Source: a virus
Virus record (IMG/VR): IMGVR_UViG_3300006751_000177
Coordinates: 1-21,028 of that record
Direction: 5' to 3' (one strand)
DNA length: 21,028 bases
Below are positions 8,628 through 14,254 of this stretch, in pieces; positions within the stretch are counted from its first letter, which is position 1, and every line of letters begins with the position of its first letter. Both the position numbers and the translations under genes were made by a program. The notes under the pieces are model-generated. The model did not search any database, had not been told where the DNA came from, and was given only the letters and a program-made list of their open reading frames with translations.

Positions 8628-9227
8628 TTATACTTCTTTAGAATCTACTGATGCTATTAAAGTTCCTAGTATGTCTTCTTTTACTGCACCTAGCAAGTGT
8701 TCACCATATTTTTTCATTCCTAACATTAAGGACTTTTGAAAGAAACTAATACCATGAATCCCTTTTGTCCAAAGCACTTTTACTATTGCTATTTTTAACC
8801 CTGCTGTTGTCATGTATTGACCCCCCTCGCTTCTTGGCTGTAACCCTTTCTTTCTTATAAAAGAGCCAATCCCTTTATATATCCCATTCTTCTTTCCTTT
8901 GCCACTTCCAAATTTATAGGGGCTATCCTGTCTTTTGCCTTTCCAATTAATAAAATGCCTTCTACCCCCCCAACTGCCTTTATGCTTTCCTGACTTTATT
9001 GTGCCACCTGCACCCTTAACTCCTTTATCTACAAAAGTTCCATAATCTTCCATAAAAAACTGAACTACAAATCCATTTCCTTCAGGGACTACTTTAAAAT
9101 CTATTGACTTTTCTAATTTACCACCACCCTTATCTTTTGCCTTTAAATTGCTTTTAGCATTTTCCACTACTTCTGCCCCAAAGCTGTCAAGGTAGTTCTT
9201 TAGATTTTTAAAGTCATCTAGTGGCAT
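8628..9227 (-). CDS. HK97-gp10-like head-tail joining/tail completion protein
   Basis: This is a 199-residue basic protein. The segment FFMEDYGTFVDKGVKGAGG (about residues 57-75) recalls the beta-strand and loop around the 'YA.YVE.GT' region of HK97 gp10-like proteins, here widened by a Gly/Lys/Arg-rich insert (SGKHKGSWGGRRHFINW...). The N-terminal helix (DDFKNLKNYLDSFGAEVVENAKSNL) and the C-terminal helices also fit. Such proteins join the head-completion complex to the tail. It starts inside the stop of the preceding gene (TAATG). The extra basic loop is longer than usual, so the assignment is moderate. Confidence 0.5.
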   Translation of the reverse strand: MPLDDFKNLKNYLDSFGAEVVENAKSNLKAKDKGGGKLEKSIDFKVVPEGNGFVVQFFMEDYGTFVDKGVKGAGGTIKSGKHKGSWGGRRHFINWKGKRQDSPYKFGSGKGKKNGIYKGIGSFIRKKGLQPRSEGGQYMTTAGLKIAIVKVLWTKGIHGISFFQKSLMLGMKKYGEHLLGAVKEDILGTLIASVDSKEV

Positions 9228-9682
9228 TACTCAGCTATACCTACAAACAATTCTACTCTTGGATTGTAAGAAGCCCCAACAGGTTTAACTTGTAAGGATG
9301 CTATATCTTCCATTGTTCCAAATGAAGGACTTGTATCTTCTTCACCTAAAGCAATAGCTGCACCCTGTGAAAGTATATGAGAATTTCCTGGTGTTATTGT
9401 TACTTGATAATTACTAGCAGTTGTTACTATTGCTAATTCTATTTCTGCATTTTCATCTAAATTAGTTACTCTTATATACTTAGTTCTGTCAACATCAATA
9501 GCTCCTGCTGATGTGTGAGGACTAGCTGCAAAAGTTGCTATTGTTGTAGTTTGCGAATGCACACAAGTTACTATTCTTTCAAGGACATCACCTATCCCTG
9601 TTGTCGTTACTGAATTTACTGACCCTCTAACACTTCCGTTTAGTGTAACGGATTCGCTAAGGGTTGTTACTAAATCTGCCAT
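9227..9682 (-). CDS. Small structural protein, unknown
   Basis: This 151-residue protein begins MADLVTTLSESVTLNGSVRG and is a Thr/Ser/Val-rich, beta-predicted chain with one Cys. It contains KYIRVTNLDENAEIELAIVT and ITPGNSHILSQGAAIAL, which look like strands and turns of a small jelly-roll or Ig-like fold. It sits in the virion block between the tail-terminator-like and gp10-like genes. A decoration, connector or small tail protein is possible. I cannot name a family. Confidence 0.55.
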   Translation of the reverse strand: MADLVTTLSESVTLNGSVRGSVNSVTTTGIGDVLERIVTCVHSQTTTIATFAASPHTSAGAIDVDRTKYIRVTNLDENAEIELAIVTTASNYQVTITPGNSHILSQGAAIALGEEDTSPSFGTMEDIASLQVKPVGASYNPRVELFVGIAE

Positions 9683-9698
9683 TGTGTTTTGTTTTTAT

Positions 9699-9770
9699 TT
9701 ATATTTTTATTATTATTTTAAATTTCTTCCAACCTATCTCTATTATTAATCTTCCTATTCTCCACTTCAT
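9699..9770 (-). CDS. Possible 23-residue basic microprotein
   Basis: An ATG overlaps the stop of the preceding gene as TAATG (9772-9768), the same junction used by several true genes here. The frame runs 23 codons to a TAA at 9701-9699, 16 bases before the next start. The product is alternately hydrophobic and basic (MKWRIGRLIIEIGWKKFKI and so on), an amphipathic cationic pattern. The underlying DNA is very AT-rich, so chance is a serious alternative. Confidence 0.3.
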   Translation of the reverse strand: MKWRIGRLIIEIGWKKFKIIIKI

Positions 9771-10318
9771 TAATATCCTGCCCCTACTCTTGTTGCAGGA
9801 ATGTTACAAGTTTGGAAGTCGTGCATTACTTTAACTCCTAAATTGAACACCCATCCACAGCATAAATTGTCAAATCTTTCTTGGAATGGGTCTATTGTAA
9901 ATTGATCTTGTGTGAAATAAATAGCGTGATTAATATCATCAACACCTTCTATTGATTGTAGTGTACTATGCCTTAATATCCCTATAATATCGGTTGCTAT
10001 TCCTAGTGTTTGATTCCATACTTGCTGCTCGTTGTTTTTAGGGTCAACCAATTTTGTAAGTCCTTCTGCTTGATATGTTTGCCAATTTTCTTTTTCAGAT
10101 ACCATATCCATGATAAAGATTTGAAAGTTGTAAACAAGTTCTGATTCTCCTGTTGATACATTAACGGGGTTTATGTGCATTAAAACAAACTTAGTTTCTT
10201 TATTAATATCAATATCGTATATATCCCCAACTGATACTGTGGCTATTTGTTCATGATATTCCCCTATTCTACTCAGGGTATTAATTACATTGTTATAGGT
10301 CTTATTTGGTACTGCCAT
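9770..10318 (-). CDS. Tail-terminator/tail-completion-like protein
   Basis: This 182-residue protein begins MAVPNKTYNNVINTLSRIGE and contains a strand pair VGDIYDIDINKETKFVLMHI, then VYNFQIFIMDMVSEKENW, a helix with QVWNQTLGIATDIIGIL, and a C-terminal GWVFNLGVKVMHDFQTCNIPA. The order of helix, paired strands, 'F.IFIMD' strand and 'D...I...L' helix matches what I recall of small Bacteroidota phage proteins placed with tail terminators. Those cap the tail tube at the head end. The start lies within the predicted -1 frame extension of the chaperone gene (17-base overlap), suggesting coupled translation. The family name is uncertain. Confidence 0.5.
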   Translation of the reverse strand: MAVPNKTYNNVINTLSRIGEYHEQIATVSVGDIYDIDINKETKFVLMHINPVNVSTGESELVYNFQIFIMDMVSEKENWQTYQAEGLTKLVDPKNNEQQVWNQTLGIATDIIGILRHSTLQSIEGVDDINHAIYFTQDQFTIDPFQERFDNLCCGWVFNLGVKVMHDFQTCNIPATRVGAGY

Positions 10319-11080
10319 GTTTTACTTTATTTTGTGATTCTAAATCTGTTTCATAACTTAGCCAAGTTAGGCACTCTAAAAGGTTAAGTTTTGTTATTGT
10401 ATCTAACTTTGAAATATCTGCATTTGTTAATCTATACATCACCCCGAACCAACTCCACTTATCAGCAAAAGTTTCTGTTGCTATTGCGTCTTCATTTCCT
10501 TCAGCGTTTCCATCAAATATGATTGCATAATCGGCACAAATTCGTTTCCTAAATTGTAAAAAAAAACCAGCGCTGATTGCACTTGCTCTGCTGACATCTT
10601 CTTCATCTCTTCTGCCCTCATGGCTATCTCCCCATCATACGCTTCAATAGTATAGACCTCATTCTTTTCTTTAATTATTGGTCTATAAAGAACTGCCATT
10701 AACTCAGGCATATTCTTATCAATATCATTCTTAATAAAGGTTTCAATATCTGCATACTCCCCCAAACTTATTGAACTCAAATCAGGATGAAAGCCGTACC
10801 TTTTGCCATCTATTTCAATTATCCTTTTTAAAGAACTATCTTGTTTAGTTTGAAGCTGTGATACTTTACTTAGTATAACTGCTACATCTTTTAACTCCAA
10901 TTGCTTTATTAAGTCTTTTGGAATGTTAGATAATTCTTCTATTGTTCCTAATGCCTCACTACTCTTTGTGCCTTCCTGAAAATCAATCAGCTTCATCCAA
11001 CTCTCTAGTGTAACATCTTCCCACTTACTGATTAACTTAAACTCCTTTGCCTTTCCCTTCTTCTTGATTTTAATCTTCAT
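10302..11080 (-). CDS. Predicted -1 frameshift product of the tail assembly chaperone
   Basis: The zero-frame chaperone gene contains nine consecutive T on the coding strand (10566-10558), read GTT TTT TTT TAC. A -1 slip there enters a frame open from 10559 to a TAA at 10304-10302, adding 85 residues after residue 174 (about 259 in total). The added part includes NAEGNEDAIATETFADKWSW and GVMYRLTNADISKLDTITKL, which look like a real helical domain. It has no ATG before the Met in GVMYRL, so an independent start is unlikely. Codon third positions in this stretch are AT-rich like the neighbouring genes. This mirrors the G/GT arrangement of siphovirus tail chaperones. The slip is inferred; an uncounted base in the T run would instead fuse the frames. 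Confidence 0.6.
10481..11080 (-). CDS. Tail assembly chaperone (zero-frame product)
   Basis: This 199-residue protein has a basic start MKIKIKKKGKAKEFKLISKW, then ITxxSW-like residues (WEDVTLESWMKLIDFQ), a middle segment YGFHPDLSSISLGEYADIET (about 94-113) and a helical C-terminus with KNMPELMAVLYRPI. These blocks match my recollection of a widespread Bacteroidota phage protein encoded early in the tail operon. The overlapping -1 frame extension supports a chaperone that helps load the tape measure. It ends in TAG. It lies seven genes before the tape measure rather than next to it, which is unusual. The chaperone role is inferred. Confidence 0.6.
   Translation of the reverse strand: MKIKIKKKGKAKEFKLISKWEDVTLESWMKLIDFQEGTKSSEALGTIEELSNIPKDLIKQLELKDVAVILSKVSQLQTKQDSSLKRIIEIDGKRYGFHPDLSSISLGEYADIETFIKNDIDKNMPELMAVLYRPIIKEKNEVYTIEAYDGEIAMRAEEMKKMSAEQVQSALVFFYNLGNEFVPIMQSYLMETLKEMKTQ
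10558..10566 (-). promoter_or_regulatory. T9 slippery run, candidate -1 frameshift site
   Basis: Nine consecutive T on the coding strand contain the in-frame heptamer T TTT TTT, a classical X XXY YYZ slippery sequence. It lies 25 codons before the zero-frame TAG, and the -1 frame behind it is open for 85 codons. I did not identify a clear downstream pseudoknot by eye. Confidence 0.55.
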
Positions 11081-11084
11081 GCTA

Positions 11085-11095
11085 TTATATAATAG
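11085..11095 (-). repeat. CTATTATATAA motif, copy 2, before the tail chaperone
   Basis: It lies four bases before the ATG at 11080. Here it is part of the 14-bp perfect palindrome CTATTATATAATAG (11082-11095). Copies 1 and 3 are at 1675-1685 and 12670-12680. Confidence 0.4.
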
Positions 11096-11134
11096 AAAAG
11101 TTCATAATTTAGTTTACTGTTTAAATAATTAGTT

Positions 11135-11142
11135 TATATTTG
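11135..11142 (+). promoter_or_regulatory. Weak plus-strand TAnnTTTG element
   Basis: TATATTTG at 11135-11142 matches the Bacteroidota -7 consensus on the plus strand, opposite to all genes. A hairpin with a T-rich tail on the same strand follows about 20 bases later. No good -33 TTG was seen, and AT-rich DNA gives such matches by chance. Confidence 0.2.
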
Positions 11143-11164
11143 CCTGTTTTCATATACTTGTGGG

Positions 11165-11197
11165 GGGGTTGACTTAGGTCGCCCCTTCTTTTTTATT
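11165..11197 (+). terminator. Hairpin followed by T-rich tract, plus-strand orientation
   Basis: On the plus strand GGGG (11165-11168) and GAC (11171-11173) pair with GTC (11178-11180) and CCCC (11182-11185) around a TTAG loop, with a small internal loop. TTCTTTTTTATT follows. This looks like an intrinsic terminator for plus-strand transcription. On the minus strand the same hairpin lies just after the large terminase stop but lacks a U tail. The remaining 11081-11164 stretch shows only AT-rich leader sequence. Confidence 0.5.
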
Positions 11198-12395
11198 GCA
11201 CAAAATACTTCCCTGCATTAGGATTGTCTAAATGGTAGATAATGTTATAACGAATTGCATCTATTGCATGGTTGTAATTGTCAATGTATAATTTTGACCC
11301 CCTATCTTGATAGGCATAGTTGTTCAGCTCTTTAGCTATATTAGTTGATTCAGGAGTTACTACTAAGTGATAATCTTGCATTCTAGTTATGCCACTTTCA
11401 ATAGTTCCTTTCTTTACAGGTTTAATGTTTACGCCTAAATGTTTTAAGTCTGCAATAAGTCTAGGTTCTGCACTATCAGCTATGATTAACTTATTATCTA
11501 CTTTGTCTAGTATTATTTGAGCAAGTTCATGTGACTTTAAACCATTCCTATATATGTGTTCTTTTAAATATATCTTTTGTTTCTTTTTATCAATAGCTAC
11601 TTCAGTAAGACTGTCAGGATCAATACTGAATCCAAAGTCCATTCCACAAGAAGTTTGAAGCCCATCAGGATTAAATTCTCCAATACTCCAATTGTCAAAT
11701 ACTACACCCTCAGCTTTGTCTAACCACCCCCCTAAGATTTTATGAGTGTACTTCTTAAAGTTGTTATGCTTTATAGTCTTAATACGCTCTAGGAAGCTCT
11801 GTGAGAGATTATCTTTATTGTCTAGGTATGTACTGTGTATATAACATACATTGTCTTTAACGCCATTAAAACCCCCCTCTATTCCTTTGCTCTCAAAGAA
11901 TCTGTCATATATCCAATGCTCTTTAGTTACAGGATTCAATATAAGTATGATCCTATTCTGTATATTCTTTTCTCTAATGCTAAGGTCTATTGTATCAAAT
12001 ATATCTTCATCAATTAATTCTTCTGCTTCATCAAGAATCCAATTAGACACCCCTGTTAAAGACTTTAGACTTGCTGTCTGATTTCCTGCTGAAGTCTTTA
12101 TACCTCTAAATAGAATATCGGACTTATTCTTTAAGTTTACTACTTCAGCTTTGTTTATGCTAAATATATTCTCATATCCCAAAAGCCCTATCTTTTCTAA
12201 GAACTCAGGAATGATTGATAAATGGGCTGACACCATTGTGTATCTTGTAAACAATACCCTGATGTTTCTTGACATTGTTAGTAGTGTTAGAAAGACTGTA
12301 ACAGCATAAGACTTCCCTGACCCCCTACCGCCTGTTATTATGAAATAACGGCAGTCAGATTCAAATAAGGGATTGTATTTCTTACTCAGTATCAG
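11193..12395 (-). CDS. Terminase large subunit (Terminase_3/PBSX-like), probable CTG start
   Basis: The DNA-packaging motor. The ATPase motifs are Walker A GGRGSGKS (residues 22-29 from the proposed start, about 12332-12309), Walker B WILDEAEE and the coupling segment ILILNPVTKEHW. The nuclease acidic residues lie in CGMDFGFSIDPDSL, LIIADSAEPRLIADL and NHAIDAIRYN. The first ATG (12275) lies after Walker A, so it cannot be the true start. The frame is open back to a TAG just before AAA CTG ATA CTG AGT, with no ATG, GTG or TTG. CTG at 12395 gives a 400-residue protein starting (M)ILSKKYNPLFESD, a normal length. It overlaps the small terminase gene by 14 bases. Confidence 0.85.
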   Translation of the reverse strand: MILSKKYNPLFESDCRYFIITGGRGSGKSYAVTVFLTLLTMSRNIRVLFTRYTMVSAHLSIIPEFLEKIGLLGYENIFSINKAEVVNLKNKSDILFRGIKTSAGNQTASLKSLTGVSNWILDEAEELIDEDIFDTIDLSIREKNIQNRIILILNPVTKEHWIYDRFFESKGIEGGFNGVKDNVCYIHSTYLDNKDNLSQSFLERIKTIKHNNFKKYTHKILGGWLDKAEGVVFDNWSIGEFNPDGLQTSCGMDFGFSIDPDSLTEVAIDKKKQKIYLKEHIYRNGLKSHELAQIILDKVDNKLIIADSAEPRLIADLKHLGVNIKPVKKGTIESGITRMQDYHLVVTPESTNIAKELNNYAYQDRGSKLYIDNYNHAIDAIRYNIIYHLDNPNAGKYFVQ

Positions 12396-12639
12396 TTTCT
12401 ATAAATGTTATAAGTGGCATATTAAGACTTTCTTCATTTGAAGTTACATCTACCCTTTGCTGAGGTTTACCATAGAAGTATTCAAAGAACAACTTAACCG
12501 CCCATTGTTCTTTCTTTTCTAAACCTTTTTTAAGTGATTCTAAAGCCATTGGATTCATTGGTGTTAGATTCTCTATTAACTTTTGCTCTTCTGCCTTTGC
12601 CTTACGCCCTGCCCCTATTCTTTTTCCTCCATGTGTCAT
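12382..12639 (-). CDS. Small terminase-like protein
   Basis: This is an 85-residue protein directly before and overlapping the large terminase. It begins MTHGGKRIGAGRKAKAEEQK, the Gly/Arg/Lys-rich opening common to small phage packaging proteins. A helical segment (LESLKKGLEKKEQWAVKLFF) and FEYFYGKPQQRVDVTS follow; the latter motif ends many small terminase-like proteins of Gram-negative phages. It would bind the packaging site and deliver it to the large subunit. It is short for a full small terminase, so it may be a minimal form. Confidence 0.6.
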   Translation of the reverse strand: MTHGGKRIGAGRKAKAEEQKLIENLTPMNPMALESLKKGLEKKEQWAVKLFFEYFYGKPQQRVDVTSNEESLNMPLITFIETDTE

Positions 12640-12650
12640 TTTGAAATAAT

Positions 12651-12662
12651 TTGATTAATCAA
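12651..12662. repeat. 12-bp perfect palindrome upstream of the small terminase
   Basis: TTGATTAATCAA is a perfect palindrome 12 bases before the small terminase ATG, in the 44-base gap that also holds a CTATTATATAA motif. It could be a dimeric protein-binding site or part of a packaging recognition site. Nothing else is visible in the gap. Confidence 0.4.
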
Positions 12663-12669
12663 GTTGTTG

Positions 12670-12680
12670 TTATATAATAG
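12670..12680 (-). repeat. CTATTATATAA motif, copy 3, upstream of the terminase genes
   Basis: Third exact copy of the 11-mer, 30 bases before the small terminase ATG. The other copies are at 1675-1685 and 11085-11095. Confidence 0.4.
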
Positions 12681-12683
12681 AAA

Positions 12684-13067
12684 CTACTTGAATTCATTTG
12701 GAAGCATTAATCTTACACCTAATTCTGTTAAAGCCCATATCCTTATTTGTTCTGCGTATATCTCAAACTCTTTAGTGTTCATCCTTGCTGTGCTGTTTAC
12801 TGTTTGTAGTCCTACTTGCTTTTCGTTTATCTCTATGCTTTGCCATTCACTTGAAAATTTTACTTTGAGTGTATCGTGCATTTCATCAGGGAAATATCCT
12901 AACTCATTTGCTAATGGTTGTACTATACAAGCCCAATAATAACTGTTCTGCATATTTGATCTATTGTTTCTTTGTTTCTTTACTTTGACTATGTAATCAC
13001 TATCAAGTTCTTTTAAGTAATTAAAAAGCATTTGTTTATCTTGACTGTTCTTTATTACAAAGTTCAT
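12684..13067 (-). CDS. NinB-like recombination protein
   Basis: This 127-residue protein contains KQRNNRSNMQNSYYWACIVQ (about residues 31-50) and LGYFPDEMHDTLKVKF. These match the 'RS..QN.YYW..V..LA...GY..DEMH..LK..F' pattern of lambda NinB-type proteins. NinB (lambda Orf) binds single-stranded DNA and can help or replace host RecFOR functions. A NinG homologue lies about 2 kb upstream in the same operon, as in lambda's nin region. It starts within the stop of the neighbouring gene (TAATG). Confidence 0.65.
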   Translation of the reverse strand: MNFVIKNSQDKQMLFNYLKELDSDYIVKVKKQRNNRSNMQNSYYWACIVQPLANELGYFPDEMHDTLKVKFSSEWQSIEINEKQVGLQTVNSTARMNTKEFEIYAEQIRIWALTELGVRLMLPNEFK

Positions 13068-13327
13068 TAATCAAATGGTTCATTGATTCCTCTTTCCCCT
13101 ATTAATTTTTCTTTAGCCCCATCCCAAAGTTTATCACCTTTCTTACTTAATGATGGTTCAGTCCTTATTAAACAGGGGAAGCCATCAAAGTCTTTTTCTT
13201 CTTCTTGCATATATTCCCCACATTTACAAAGGGCTTCAACAGTTCTTATTTTACCATCTATTACTTTAAGAGTTGCTCTCATTAAGTGTTTAGCTTCACC
13301 GCAAGAATTACAAATAAATCTTATCAT
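13067..13327 (-). CDS. Small zinc-ribbon protein
   Basis: This 86-residue protein has a CxxC pair at the N-terminus (C6, C9: FICNSCGEAKH) and a CxC pair (C34, C36: LCKCGEYM), spaced as in a single zinc ribbon. A C-terminal tail follows with DFDGFPCLIRTEPS. Such small ribbons occur in phage early regions, but the target is unknown. The gene is locked into the operon by a TAATG junction downstream and an ATGA overlap with the gene before it. Confidence 0.65.
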   Translation of the reverse strand: MIRFICNSCGEAKHLMRATLKVIDGKIRTVEALCKCGEYMQEEEKDFDGFPCLIRTEPSLSKKGDKLWDGAKEKLIGERGINEPFD

Positions 13328-13599
13328 ATTGTTCCTGTGGGTGATAGTCCTCCTGTTCTAGTTTCGCCTTTCTTCAAGAGCTTGTCTAATTCAAAGTGTA
13401 AATGGTTTATAGCTTTCTGAATGTCTTGTTCGGCAGGGTTGCCTTCTTTTTTCCCTGCTCTAAGCAAATATGATACAGCCGTGCCACAATTATACCCTAA
13501 GTCAAAATCTTCAACTACACATCTTGCTGAGTAGCCGTATTTCGTTCCTGTGTAATAGTGTGGTTCAGGATGTGATTTGTAATCTTCTTTTTTTGTCAT
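13324..13599 (-). CDS. DUF3310 family protein
   Basis: This 91-residue protein has the DUF3310 pattern: HPEPHYYTGTKYGYSARCVV, then EDFDLGYNCGTAVSYLLRAG and KKEGNPAEQDIQKAINHLHF. These correspond to the conserved 'Y.AI.V.E...L.F..G.A.KYI.R.G.K......DL.KA..YL' string. The family is common in phages and has been linked, without firm biochemical proof, to nucleotide metabolism. It shares an ATGA overlap with the zinc-ribbon gene. Confidence 0.75.
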   Translation of the reverse strand: MTKKEDYKSHPEPHYYTGTKYGYSARCVVEDFDLGYNCGTAVSYLLRAGKKEGNPAEQDIQKAINHLHFELDKLLKKGETRTGGLSPTGTI

Positions 13600-13780
13600 T
13601 TTCTAGTATTTTAATTAACCCCTCTTGTGTGTTTAGTGTTCTTGGCTTTTTATAAGCTCTATATTCTTCAGGGCTGTATATTAACTTGACCTCCCTTACT
13701 AAATCATCATTATCATATTTGACTATCCATCTTTCTGAGTAGTGCATCTTGTTTCTTTTTAAGTGTGTTAGATAACTCAT
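13565..13780 (-). CDS. Small hypothetical protein
   Basis: This 71-residue basic protein reads MSYLTHLKRNKMHYSERWIV then a strand-rich middle (KYDNDDLVREVKLIYSPEEY) and a basic C-terminus. It overlaps the DUF3310 gene by 35 bases and the gene before it by an ATGA junction, so it looks like part of the operon. No family is recognised. Confidence 0.55.
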   Translation of the reverse strand: MSYLTHLKRNKMHYSERWIVKYDNDDLVREVKLIYSPEEYRAYKKPRTLNTQEGLIKILENDKKRRLQITS

Positions 13781-14181
13781 TCGCTGTATTTTTTATATAG
13801 TTTTTTTATTCCATCATAACAGGTTGATATACAAGAACCGCAATTAGTTCCTGTTCCGTAATTAGTCATATGTATTGTATTATAAAGTTCTATCATTTTC
13901 TTTTTAGCTGCTACATCTTTTGCTCTTCCTGTTTTTAAGTCTTTCCAAATATCTAAAATTTCATCTATAATTTCTTGTGGCAAATCATCAGGAGCTTTTA
14001 TTACTTCTGTTGTCTTTTGCCAAAAACCCTGTGAGCATTCCATAGGGGCAACTCTTGCTTTGATCTTCATGAAACACAAACACCTTTTGCATTGTCCTAA
14101 TATACTTGAATAATAAATACATTCCTTACAAATTGCCAAGCGTTCTTCATAGACTTCATTAGGTACAAAAAACTTATTCAT
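13777..14181 (-). CDS. Cys-rich, probably zinc-binding protein (DUF6171-like)
   Basis: Starting at the ATG at 14181 the protein has 134 residues: MNKFFVPNEVYEERLAICKE then C18xxC21, C31xxC34xC36 and C49 in ERLAICKECIYYSSILGQC and KRCLCFMKIKARVAPMECSQ. This spacing resembles a DUF6171-type zinc-binding motif. The middle is helical (EIIDEILDIWKDLKTGR), and the C-terminus has a second cluster TNCGSCISTCYDGI. In-frame ATGs further up (14235, 14196) would add up to 18 hydrophobic, poorly fitting residues. They overlap a separate small frame, so 14181 is preferred. Function unknown. Confidence 0.65.
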   Translation of the reverse strand: MNKFFVPNEVYEERLAICKECIYYSSILGQCKRCLCFMKIKARVAPMECSQGFWQKTTEVIKAPDDLPQEIIDEILDIWKDLKTGRAKDVAAKKKMIELYNTIHMTNYGTGTNCGSCISTCYDGIKKLYKKYSE

Positions 14182-14254
14182 ATTTCCTTTTGTCATTGGG
14201 ATGCCTAAAGCCAAAGTGCATAAAGAAAGTATCATTTATTTTAGGATCATACAT
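14174..14254 (-). CDS. Possible 26-residue microprotein between the sigma-like and Cys-rich genes
   Basis: An ATG at 14254 overlaps the end of the sigma-like gene by 8 bases, and the frame ends in TAA at 14176-14174, overlapping the preferred ATG of the Cys-rich gene by 8 bases. The product begins MYDPKINDTFFMHFGFRHPN and ends in a basic segment. It fills what would otherwise be an odd gap, with the tight overlaps used elsewhere in the operon. Against it are its size and the in-frame extension of the Cys-rich gene over the same bases. Confidence 0.4.
   Translation of the reverse strand: MYDPKINDTFFMHFGFRHPNDKRKYE

Noticed and set aside
12275-12275. ATG at 12275 as the start of the large terminase
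   Set aside because: The Walker A motif is encoded upstream in the same open frame, so this start would remove the ATPase nucleotide-binding loop.
14181-14235. Longer starts (14235, 14196) for the Cys-rich protein
   Set aside because: The added residues are hydrophobic and unlike the rest of the protein, and the bases are better explained by a small separate frame; 14181 fits the overlap pattern.
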